Under the pieces are notes generated by a model. That model ran no database searches, was not told the DNA's origin, and was given only the letters and a program-made list of their open reading frames with translations. Below are positions 1-5,757 of a DNA stretch of 5,757 nt, in pieces. Within the stretch, counting starts at the first letter, position 1. Every line of letters begins with the position of its first letter. The position numbers and the translations under genes are program-made. This DNA comes from Hyphomicrobiales bacterium (lineage in GTDB: Bacteria > Pseudomonadota > Alphaproteobacteria > Rhizobiales > Beijerinckiaceae), in NCBI GenBank assembly GCA_028290085.1, contig JAQGKN010000394.1, positions 1-5,757 on the forward strand, written 5' to 3'.

Positions 1-12
1 TTACAAGGTACC

Positions 13-32
13 GGCAGCGTTTCAGCGCCGCC
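13..32 (-). terminator. Hairpin after the LysR gene, possible terminator
   Basis: Read on the minus strand, 32-26 (GGCGGCG) pairs with 19-13 (CGCTGCC). This gives a 7-bp GC-rich stem with one G-U pair and a 6-nt loop (CTGAAA). It begins 21 nt after the regulator's stop codon. The sequence after it has only a few T residues (GGTACCTTGTAA), so it is not a textbook intrinsic terminator. Position and stem support the call; the missing U-run weakens it. Confidence 0.35.
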
Positions 33-52
33 TGGCTTTGGAGCTGTCTTGC

Positions 53-1060
53 TCAATGGGTTCCGTCGAGAACGGCTACGTCGCCGTGCGGTTGTGTGGC
101 GTTCTGCGACTGGAACTCAGCACTGAAGGCGGACTTTTTCTCGCGGGGCGATTGTTCGATTTCGAGCGCGCCGGAAAACTTTTGCCGGAGATGATTGGTG
201 AATGCGCGAACCTTATTTGGCACGTGTTCGTAGTGCGGATAGACCGCATCTATCTGGCCATCCTTCATCGACCAGCGAGGCAGAACACGAACGATGGCGC
301 CCGATTCGACATCGTGCTTGATGCAGAAGGACGGAAGGATCGCGACGCCCGCATCCAGAAGGACCGCCTCACGAATGGCCCAAAAATTCGTAGCCGAAAT
401 AGCGGACGTGACAGCGACTTCGGCCTTCTTGCTGTTGTTGTGAAACGTCCAGATACCGTTAGGGCAGTGGCGAAGATTGACCAGCGTCCTGTGCTGAACG
501 AGATCGACGGGCGTCTCCAGTTTGCCCGCGCCGCTCAAGTAGGCTGGGCTGGCGCAGAGCACCCAGTTAAAGCTGGCAATTCGCCGGGTGACCGTATCCT
601 GCGTGCGGCCAGATGCAATGCTGACGCCGACGTCGAACCCATTGTCGTGCAGATGCAACGGCGCCCGCGTCCCAGGTGCGAGTTCCAATTCGATCCGAAG
701 GCTTGGATGCTGTTTGCTGAATTCGGCAACGGCGGCGGCTACGTGGCGTTCGCCGAATGATCTGACCGCCACAATCCTGAGAACGCCGCGCATCTCTTTC
801 TGGATACTGGCGATGCTGGCTTCTTCCTGCTCAAGCTGTTGCAAGACGTTGCTACAAACGCGCAGATATCGCTCGCCGGCCGCGGTTAGGCTGAGTTCTC
901 GCGTCGTTCTGTTAAACAGGCGCACGCCCAGATGCGCCTCGAGATCGGCGACATGCCGGCTCACCATGGCGCGCGATACACGCAGGTGTCGCGCCGCGCC
1001 GGCGAAACTTCCAGATCTCGCCGTCAGGACGAAAGCATCGATGGCCTTGAGCCTATCCAT
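53..1060 (-). CDS. LysR-type transcriptional regulator
   Basis: A 335-residue LysR-family DNA-binding regulator. The N-terminal winged helix-turn-helix covers about residues 3-62, with the typical run SFAGAARHLRVSRAMVSRHV followed by LEAHLGVRLFNRTTRELSLTAAG. A linker helix rich in Q and E follows (about 65-90), then the effector-binding domain (about 92-295). The start is well fixed: the same frame has a TGA at 1085-1087 and no other start between it and the ATG at 1060. A weak GGGGA Shine-Dalgarno (1068-1072) lies 7 nt upstream. Members usually act as tetramers that bind T-N11-A sites and respond to a small ligand. Most LysR proteins end near residue 300; this one has about 40 further residues (296-335), polar and probably disordered. 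It is transcribed in the same direction as the hyu-type operon and lies downstream of it, rather than divergently, so a link to that operon is inference. The family call is very secure; the target and ligand are unknown. Confidence 0.95.
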   Translation of the reverse strand: MDRLKAIDAFVLTARSGSFAGAARHLRVSRAMVSRHVADLEAHLGVRLFNRTTRELSLTAAGERYLRVCSNVLQQLEQEEASIASIQKEMRGVLRIVAVRSFGERHVAAAVAEFSKQHPSLRIELELAPGTRAPLHLHDNGFDVGVSIASGRTQDTVTRRIASFNWVLCASPAYLSGAGKLETPVDLVQHRTLVNLRHCPNGIWTFHNNSKKAEVAVTSAISATNFWAIREAVLLDAGVAILPSFCIKHDVESGAIVRVLPRWSMKDGQIDAVYPHYEHVPNKVRAFTNHLRQKFSGALEIEQSPREKKSAFSAEFQSQNATQPHGDVAVLDGTH

Positions 1061-1087
1061 TCGCGTGTCCCCGAGGGGCCTCCCTCA

Positions 1088-1117
1088 TGCTGTTGTACAT
1101 CAGATGACGTTACAGCA
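1088..1117. promoter_or_regulatory. Inverted repeat upstream of the LysR gene, candidate operator
   Basis: TGCTGT (1088-1093) and ACAGCA (1112-1117) form a perfect 6-bp inverted repeat with an 18-nt spacer, ending 28 nt upstream of the regulator's ATG. A smaller CAT-cag-ATG symmetry sits in the middle (1098-1106). LysR proteins often bind near their own promoter, so this could be an autoregulatory site. The arms are short and the spacer is longer than the usual T-N11-A, so the call is tentative. Confidence 0.25.
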
Positions 1118-1411
1118 GTAAGCCGCGATTGTTGCAGCTGGGTTGACACAGAAGCTATCCAATTCGGCTTGCCGCTTCATTCGCGGATTGCGATGGCCGC
1201 CCGGCGGAGTATTGCGCCGCAGCGTTCTTGGAGACCGTGGGAAGGTGAGCCAAGGAACGGAGGCAGCGCAGCATTGCCTTCCGAAGCGCGCAGGTTGTGT
1301 AAATGTAAATGAAGCGGCGATTCACAGGCGCATTGCGTTTTGCCGCGTGGCGCCACCATCTGATCCATGTGCGAAGGCGTTGCCGAGGGTCGGGTGACCA
1401 ACTGGGATGCA

Positions 1412-1448
1412 GGGTCGACCCCGCAATGGCGGCCTGATGAGGGTCGAC
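1412..1448. repeat. Short GGGTCGAC direct repeat, first copy palindromic
   Basis: GGGTCGAC occurs at 1412-1419 and again at 1441-1448, 29 nt apart. The first copy extends to a perfect 10-bp palindrome, GGGTCGACCC (1412-1421). Both lie in the gene-free stretch. In GC-rich DNA this may be chance; no function can be assigned. Confidence 0.3.
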
Positions 1449-1519
1449 ACCGCTCGGATGGTGGGAGCTGAGATCGTGTAACTCCGCGGTCTCGGCCTCC
1501 AAAGCCAGCGCAGCCCAGT

Positions 1520-1540
1520 GGCGGATAATGACGTATCGCC
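1520..1540 (-). terminator. Hairpin just after the hyuB-like gene, weak terminator candidate
   Basis: On the minus strand 1540-1534 (GGCGATA) pairs with 1527-1520 (TATCCGCC). The stem has seven base pairs, one bulged C and a 6-nt loop. It starts 11 nt after the hyuB stop codon. No T-run follows it, so it may slow polymerase or protect the transcript's 3' end rather than act as an intrinsic terminator. It could also be chance. Confidence 0.3.
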
Positions 1541-1550
1541 GCGACCCCGA

Positions 1551-3821
1551 TCACTCGGCTGCAACGGGAACATTTCGCTCACAGGCGCGCTTGAGTGCCT
1601 CGTCCGAAAGTTCGATGTCCCAAACCGGTTGGACCGCATCTCCCTCCAGCGTCGGCGCATAGGTTTCCACGTCGAGCAGAGTGCCGCAGCCAGGACAGCA
1701 ATATTCGATATAGCCGCCAATTGACTTGCGCCCCAAAGGCGGCGCAAGGCCTGTCAACGCATCCTTGTCGATGACGCGGTAGAGTGAGTTCAGCTTGTAG
1801 TTGCCGTTCGCCGGACCGAAGTCGTTGCTGCACTTCATGCAGGAGATCGCCAGTCCATGGTCAGATTTTACAACTTCGAGGCATTCGTGAATGCGCATCA
1901 CGGGAATTGCACCGGCCATCTTTCGTGAACTCATGCCCTCGGTGACGGGAGCGGATTCACGCAGCCGCTCGGATCGCATCGCATCGCGCCGGTTTCGCGT
2001 ACCCGCTTCATCAACCGCTCCGGCGTCGGCGGTGAGGACTACGCCGTAGATCGAGGTAGCAAACGACTTTGAAACGACATCGTTGAAGACGTCATCCAGC
2101 ACCATCGCCGGGTCACGATCGAGAGGATCCCCATAGCCGCTGCCGACCATCACGGGATCGATAATCAGGCTGCCCTCGGGAACCGCCAGGCGCTTGAGCG
2201 CCGGAAGGTCTGGAGCAATCACCTCTCCCCACTGAGAGGCGGTGACGAGGTCAACCGGATAGCGGGACGTTTTGAATTTCCCCTCCAGGTCCACCGGATC
2301 GACGCGGTATTTGTCGCCGCCAATGCCGGCGGGGAAACCACCGAAAAGCCCCCACCCGCCTGGAATGCCATGATAAGGTGAGTAATTGACCGTCAGGTCC
2401 TTGGTGCCGCGCACGAGGATGAGCCGCTGCAATCCCTGGCCGCCCCTGAATTTCCCGAACCCGCCGCTGTCACGCATGTGATTTCGGCTGAGATACATGA
2501 ACGGATATTGCATCTCGATATTCTCGATATCTGAAATGCCCACGGTCGGGTTATTCATGTGTCCACCCGTCGAGACCCCATCGCGATAGGGCGCGGCGCC
2601 GAACCCGGATGCGTGCATATCGTAGATGCCCTGTCCGACAGGCAATTTGTGCTGGTTCGTTCCGCCGTACATGAAGCCAGGCCCGCCTGTGTTGAAGCCG
2701 CCGCTACCTGACCCGCCGCCATACCACGACGCGTCCACATCTTCCGGCAAGCCCGCAGCGAAAAGCATCTTGGCAATACAGGCACTCGCAGCAGCAGTGA
2801 GGAATCCGCCGATCCCCGATGCGCCCCCGCATGCGGCGGGATAGCGGCAATTCAACACAGTCCCCTCGGGGATCAGCAATTTCGCAGGCTTCACCATTCC
2901 GCCGTTCCAGGGAATGTTCCAGAATAACTGGCTGGTAAGGGCGACGAACAACTGACCCCAGCTGCCGACGTAAGTCGAATTCGTCGCGTCGTCGTTCTGC
3001 TCGCTGGTGCCATCGTAGTCGAAGACAACGGAGTCGCCGGATTTGGTCATCTTGCAAGCGATCCGAATAACACGGACCTTGCCAGACGTGACGCTTGTCG
3101 CGGTCGTGTAGATGCGGCTCCGCCAGGTGACGTCCGGCAGCGATGCCAGACGCGCTCGCGCCATGCTTTCTGAATCCTCATTGAGTTTCTTGCAAGCGGC
3201 ACGAACGAATGCGAGCCCATATTTTTCGACCAGCTGCAAAAACCCGCGTGCACAAACATTGTTGGATGCGATGCGCGACTTGATGTCCAGCCCGACATAA
3301 TCAGGATCGCGGCATTGCTCCGTCAGGTTCCTGAACACATCGGCGCGAATGGTGTTCTTCTCCATGAGTTTGATGCCGCAACTGCGAACACCTTCATGGA
3401 AAATCTCCGTGGCACCGCCCCGCAACGTACCGCCGTTGTCGGCCGTGTGCGTCATGCTGGCGGTCCAGGCGATAAGCTCGCCCTCGGCAAAGATGGGCTT
3501 CACAACCATCTGGTCGTAGACATGCGTCGAGGCGATATAGGGATCATTCATATAGAATTGATCGCCGTCATGGATGCCTGGATTTTCGGAATAATATTCG
3601 ATGATCTTTTTGACGGCGTCTTCGCACCCTGCAGAAAAGCGGAGATGGCCGGACGCGCTGAGGACGGTTGTGCCATCGGCTTCGTAGAAGCTCGACATGC
3701 ACTCTCCCCCCTGCACAACGATCGGCGATGCGCACACCTTCTGCAGTGCGATACGCCCTTCCTCGGCGATGTTGAGCAGTCGGTGGACGAACATTTCATA
3801 GCGGATCGGATCGATCTTCAT
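1551..3821 (-). CDS. HyuB-family hydantoinase/carboxylase subunit fused to an AcxC-like zinc-ribbon domain
   Basis: A 756-residue cytoplasmic enzyme subunit. Residues 1 to about 600 form a full HyuB domain (N-methylhydantoinase B, 5-oxoprolinase and acetone carboxylase alpha family). Visible family blocks are NDPY (92-95) with H100 and D103, H125 and D128 before GG, ATEIF (137-141), FDYDGTSEQ (267-275), PEGTVLNCRYPAACGG (318-333), SGGFGKFRGGQGL (452-464) and GSGYGDPLDRDP (560-571). After a charged linker (about 601-641), residues 642-756 resemble the acetone carboxylase gamma subunit, with CMKC (661-664) and CPGC (709-712) as likely zinc ligands. HyuB proteins are normally about 520-600 residues, so the tail is an addition. 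I chose the ATG at 3821 because it matches the family's N-terminus, has GGAG 7 nt upstream and overlaps the previous stop by 4 nt (ATGA), which suggests translational coupling. A longer frame reaching 4256 lies antisense to nothing and in the wrong frame of the binding-protein gene. It should pair with the HyuA-like subunit. Its substrate is unknown: hydantoin-like ring, ketone or other. Confidence 0.92.
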   Translation of the reverse strand: MKIDPIRYEMFVHRLLNIAEEGRIALQKVCASPIVVQGGECMSSFYEADGTTVLSASGHLRFSAGCEDAVKKIIEYYSENPGIHDGDQFYMNDPYIASTHVYDQMVVKPIFAEGELIAWTASMTHTADNGGTLRGGATEIFHEGVRSCGIKLMEKNTIRADVFRNLTEQCRDPDYVGLDIKSRIASNNVCARGFLQLVEKYGLAFVRAACKKLNEDSESMARARLASLPDVTWRSRIYTTATSVTSGKVRVIRIACKMTKSGDSVVFDYDGTSEQNDDATNSTYVGSWGQLFVALTSQLFWNIPWNGGMVKPAKLLIPEGTVLNCRYPAACGGASGIGGFLTAAASACIAKMLFAAGLPEDVDASWYGGGSGSGGFNTGGPGFMYGGTNQHKLPVGQGIYDMHASGFGAAPYRDGVSTGGHMNNPTVGISDIENIEMQYPFMYLSRNHMRDSGGFGKFRGGQGLQRLILVRGTKDLTVNYSPYHGIPGGWGLFGGFPAGIGGDKYRVDPVDLEGKFKTSRYPVDLVTASQWGEVIAPDLPALKRLAVPEGSLIIDPVMVGSGYGDPLDRDPAMVLDDVFNDVVSKSFATSIYGVVLTADAGAVDEAGTRNRRDAMRSERLRESAPVTEGMSSRKMAGAIPVMRIHECLEVVKSDHGLAISCMKCSNDFGPANGNYKLNSLYRVIDKDALTGLAPPLGRKSIGGYIEYCCPGCGTLLDVETYAPTLEGDAVQPVWDIELSDEALKRACERNVPVAAE
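1554..1898 (-). other. AcxC-like zinc-ribbon domain at the C-terminus of the HyuB-like protein
   Basis: These codons encode residues 642-756 of the HyuB-like protein. The order is a short amphipathic start (MRIHECLEVV), a first Cys pair in SCMKCSNDF (660-668), a GNYKLNSLYRV stretch, and a second pair in EYCCPGCGTLLDVE (706-719). From memory, acetone carboxylase gamma subunits share the same layout: a Cys pair followed by DF, then N-W/Y-K-L, then EYxCPxCGTLxDVE. In that enzyme the gamma chain is a separate protein of roughly 170 residues that binds zinc. Here the frame is continuous with HyuB, with no stop or frameshift in between. Confidence 0.75.
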
Positions 3822-4897
3822 TTCTGATCTCCAGCGGAAATGGGTTTCGGGGACTTGCCGGATGCAATTTGCTGAGCGCGCTCGATCACTGCCGGAGGAA
3901 GCTGGTGCAGGCTGGATACAAGCTCTGCGACTGCCTCGCCCGAGACGAAGTTGATCTCCAATCGAAGCTTGATGGCTTCCGCCACGAATTCCGGATCCAC
4001 CATGGTTTCGGCGACGGCTCGGCGTAAGGCGGCCACGACCTGCGGAGGCAGGCCGGGAGGCGCGACGAGTGGCCGGCCCATTGCCTGCCGGGAAAAGATC
4101 AGCGAGAAAACCTGGCGGTCGGCATCTGACTTGACGAGGTCCATGACGAGTGGAACGTTGGGTAGCGCAGGGTGCTTTTGCAGGGCGAGCTGCAGGATCA
4201 TCCGCAGATCCCCGCGATCGATCGCGTCCTTGCTTCCGAGCCTCGCCACGCCCCACGAATAGCCGAGAACGCCATCCATCTCGCCACCCGCGATGGACAA
4301 GAGGATCTCGTTCATCCCCGGATATCCCGAAACGACGTTGAGCTTTGTTTTCAGGACTGCATTCAGGGCCTCCGAGAAGATGGTCGCATCGCTTCCAGCC
4401 CCATTGGAGCCAACCTGAAGCGGCGTTCCGGAGAGCACGTCCTGCAACGTCTTGGCCGGTGCTCCGCGACGAATGAAGAAACCCGCGACTTCGTTATTCA
4501 TGCTGCCGAGCCATGCGAACTTGGTGGCGTCGAACTGCGATGTCGCGGTGGCCCCATTGATCAGTCTGTCTGTTGCAATGCCGCGACCGACCAACGCGAT
4601 CTCGGTGCCGTCCTTCGGCGCAGCATTGTAAATGTAATTGGCGAGCGTCAGTGATCCCGCGCCCGGTCTGTTCTGGGGGACGACGGTGGGCTGCCCCGGC
4701 AGATGTTTGCCGAGGTATCTGGCGAGCACCCGTCCGTAGGTGTCATAGCCGAATCCAATCGGCGAAAAGCCGATGAACAAGGTGATGCGCTTGCCGGCGA
4801 AGGTGAGGGGCGCTGCGTCCTGCGCCCACGCCGATGAGGCACCGATCGTGATAAATGCCGTCACGACACAGGCTATGCCACGTAATCTGGTCCTCAT
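3818..4897 (-). CDS. Bug/TctC-family periplasmic solute-binding protein
   Basis: A 359-residue secreted binding protein of the tripartite tricarboxylate transporter (TctC, Bug) family. A Sec signal peptide is clear: basic MRTRLRG, a hydrophobic core to about residue 22, and a likely cut after AWA25 before QD. The mature protein shows the family blocks GYDTYGRVLARYL (50-62, with D52 as the usual ligand-contacting Asp), NRPGAGS (76-82), NAAPKDGT (91-98), VGSNGAGSDAT (162-172), GYPG (191-194) and GEMDG (205-209). The family usually binds carboxylates or similar small organic molecules through backbone and water contacts. The start ATG has GGAAGGG (4904-4910) 6 nt upstream. It lies 48 nt after the HyuA-like gene, and its TGA overlaps the hyuB ATG. 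This placement inside an enzyme operon suggests it captures or senses the enzyme's substrate. No TctA or TctB membrane gene is visible here, so it either uses a transporter encoded elsewhere or is an orphan of the kind common in this family. The ligand is unknown. Confidence 0.93.
   Translation of the reverse strand: MRTRLRGIACVVTAFITIGASSAWAQDAAPLTFAGKRITLFIGFSPIGFGYDTYGRVLARYLGKHLPGQPTVVPQNRPGAGSLTLANYIYNAAPKDGTEIALVGRGIATDRLINGATATSQFDATKFAWLGSMNNEVAGFFIRRGAPAKTLQDVLSGTPLQVGSNGAGSDATIFSEALNAVLKTKLNVVSGYPGMNEILLSIAGGEMDGVLGYSWGVARLGSKDAIDRGDLRMILQLALQKHPALPNVPLVMDLVKSDADRQVFSLIFSRQAMGRPLVAPPGLPPQVVAALRRAVAETMVDPEFVAEAIKLRLEINFVSGEAVAELVSSLHQLPPAVIERAQQIASGKSPKPISAGDQK
3829..3832 (-). promoter_or_regulatory. 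Ribosome binding site of the hyuB-like gene
   Basis: GGAG on the minus strand, 7 nt before the ATG at 3821. It lies inside the last codons of the binding-protein gene and supports the start at 3821 rather than the longer frame. Confidence 0.7.
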
Positions 4898-4903
4898 CGG
4901 ACG

Positions 4904-4910
4904 CCCTTCC
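4904..4910 (-). promoter_or_regulatory. Ribosome binding site of the binding-protein gene
   Basis: GGAAGGG on the minus strand, 6 nt before the ATG at 4897. It sits in the 48-nt gap after the HyuA-like gene. I see no promoter in that gap, so the gene probably depends on the transcript from upstream. Confidence 0.65.
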
Positions 4911-4945
4911 CTGCTCGATTTGCGCGATGCCGAATGTGCGGCGGC

Positions 4946-5757
4946 CTAGCGGCGCAACACCACGTTCAAATATTCGTCGAGCTCGGCGGTATGCCGTTCC
5001 GGGACGACGACGGTTGTAAACGGCGTCTCGACGATAGCAGGGCCCGACAGGATATTTCCGGCCTGGAGCTTGGTGTAATCGTAAATCGCAGCTTCCTTGA
5101 AGCCGGGGTTCACACCAGTGAAGTAAGCCCGGCGTGTTCCCTTCTTCGCAGGTGCGCTGTCGGTGCCAACCCTTGTGGTTTTTTGCAGCATCGGCTTGAC
5201 GGTATTTCCCAACGCGTCGATGGCAATGGAAATGACCTCAATGCCGGCTTCCGGATGCCCGGCGCCTCGGCCGTAGAGTTCTTCGTATTTCGCATTGAAG
5301 GCGGCTTCGAGAACGGCTCGCCCCGACGCGTCGAGAGGTCCCGATCCTATGAGAACACCGACTTCGTTGACTTGGCGCGTGTAGCGCATGTAGATCGTGC
5401 GCCGGAAACTGACGAGGTGCTCGGGGAAGCCTTCGGACTTCATGACCTTGCCGAGGCCAGCCTCGATCTCCTCGATCTCCTTGTTCAAGGCATGCATATC
5501 GACGGGAGCAACGAGATGGCGCGTGACCATCTTCGTGTGCACGACATCGGACAATGCAACACCGAAGGCGGAAAACATCGGGCTCATTGGGAAAACGTAG
5601 ACGCTGTTGATCCCCAGCTCGGCTCCATAAGCTGCGGCGTGCAGCGGACCTGCTCCACCAAACGCATAGATGACGAATTCTTCCGGAACGTGACCCGCCC
5701 GAACCACCTGCCGCCGGATCAGATCGGACATCTTGCTATTGATGACATCATAGATTC
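4946..5757 (-). CDS. HyuA-family hydantoinase/carboxylase ATPase subunit, C-terminal part
   Basis: The C-terminal 270 or so residues of a HyuA-family subunit (N-methylhydantoinase A, 5-oxoprolinase, acetone carboxylase beta). The frame stays open to the window end, reading IYDVINSK before the first internal Met at 5731, so that Met is not the start and the gene begins outside. Full-length members are about 650-700 residues. The visible part starts with the family's glycine-rich block AFGGAGPLHAAAYGAELGI, which belongs to the ASKHA-type ATP-binding fold, followed by FPMSPMFSAFGVALSDVVHTK. Further on are RYTRQVNEVGV, the C-terminal beta domain, and the ending GPAIVETPFTTVVVPERHTAELDEYLNVVLRR. 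These subunits hydrolyse ATP to activate the substrate and work with a HyuB partner, encoded here two genes downstream with the binding protein in between. The stop is TAG. Whether it acts on a hydantoin, a lactam or a ketone cannot be told from this part. Confidence 0.93.
   Translation of the reverse strand, partial: IYDVINSKMSDLIRRQVVRAGHVPEEFVIYAFGGAGPLHAAAYGAELGINSVYVFPMSPMFSAFGVALSDVVHTKMVTRHLVAPVDMHALNKEIEEIEAGLGKVMKSEGFPEHLVSFRRTIYMRYTRQVNEVGVLIGSGPLDASGRAVLEAAFNAKYEELYGRGAGHPEAGIEVISIAIDALGNTVKPMLQKTTRVGTDSAPAKKGTRRAYFTGVNPGFKEAAIYDYTKLQAGNILSGPAIVETPFTTVVVPERHTAELDEYLNVVLRR

Larger units (their letters stand above)
1061..1550. other. Intergenic region between hyuB-like gene and LysR gene, no convincing gene
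   Basis: About 490 nt separate the stop of the HyuB-like gene from the start of the regulator. Several short open frames cross it on both strands. Their translations are rich in Arg, Ser, Pro, Cys and His, show no recognisable domain and overlap one another, so I treat them as chance. One starts with GTG overlapping the hyuB stop (1554 down to 1177, 125 codons) and one is a 42-codon basic frame on the plus strand (1309-1437); neither looks coding. The region should hold the 3' end of the operon transcript and the promoter of the regulator. It also contains a hairpin just after hyuB (1520-1540), a GGGTCGAC repeat pair, and a spaced inverted repeat close to the regulator. I found no tRNA, no insertion-sequence ends and no strong sigma70 promoter. 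Confidence 0.6.

Noticed and set aside
38..760. 240-codon open frame on the plus strand opposite the LysR gene
   Set aside because: It is antisense to a clear LysR protein, has no recognisable domain, and reflects GC-rich codon structure.
1143..1148. Plus-strand TTGACA resembling a -35 box
   Set aside because: No matching -10 box at 16-18 nt, and no plus-strand gene downstream.
1224..1258. Imperfect inverted repeat GTTCTTGG / CCAAGGAAC with an 18-nt loop
   Set aside because: One bulge and a long loop make it weak, and it has no clear relation to either flanking gene's end.
1309..1437. 42-residue basic open frame on the plus strand (MKRRFTGALRF...)
   Set aside because: Short, no recognisable family, opposite strand to all neighbours and without other support; probably chance.
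1177..1554. 125-codon minus-strand frame starting with GTG in a GTGA overlap with the hyuB stop
   Set aside because: The overlap looks attractive, but the protein has low-complexity composition rich in Arg, Ser, Pro, Cys and His, no domain, and no good Shine-Dalgarno that I could see.
3315..3827. 170-codon plus-strand frame opposite the hyuB-like gene
   Set aside because: Antisense to well-conserved HyuB motifs; no independent protein similarity recognised.
3822..4256. N-terminal extension of the hyuB-like frame to a start at 4256 (901 codons in total)
   Set aside because: The extra 145 residues are Arg/Pro/Ser-rich with no HyuB similarity and overlap the binding-protein gene. The ATG at 3821 matches the family N-terminus and has a good ribosome binding site. 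It also has a 4-nt overlap with the previous stop.

Overview
The window looks like part of a catabolic (accessory metabolism) locus of a GC-rich Pseudomonadota. An alphaproteobacterium of the Hyphomicrobiales type, such as a Bradyrhizobium relative, is my best guess. It rests on the GC-rich codon use, the Bug/TctC-type periplasmic binding protein and the hydantoinase/carboxylase genes. I cannot confirm the taxon from the sequence alone.

All four recognisable genes lie on the minus strand, so transcription runs from high to low coordinates. First comes the C-terminal part of a HyuA-family (N-methylhydantoinase A / acetone carboxylase beta type) ATPase subunit, cut by the window end (4946-5757). 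After a 48-nt gap follows a secreted Bug/TctC-family solute-binding protein (3818-4897). Its stop overlaps by 4 nt the start of a HyuB-family subunit (1551-3821). Then a roughly 490-nt stretch without a convincing gene (1061-1550) separates this operon from a LysR-type regulator (53-1060). Short hairpins follow both hyuB and lysR, but neither has a clear U-run.

The most notable point is the HyuB-like protein. After a full HyuB domain it carries about 115 extra residues with two CxxC pairs and an 'EYCCPGCGTLLDVE' block. This resembles the small zinc-binding gamma subunit of acetone carboxylase (AcxC), so the gene appears to be an alpha-gamma fusion.

The inferred job is uptake or sensing of an organic substrate by the periplasmic binding protein, coupled to ATP-dependent carboxylation or ring opening by the HyuA/HyuB-gamma enzyme. 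The neighbouring LysR protein may regulate it. The substrate is unknown. The membrane subunits (TctA/TctB) expected for a complete tripartite transporter are not in the window.
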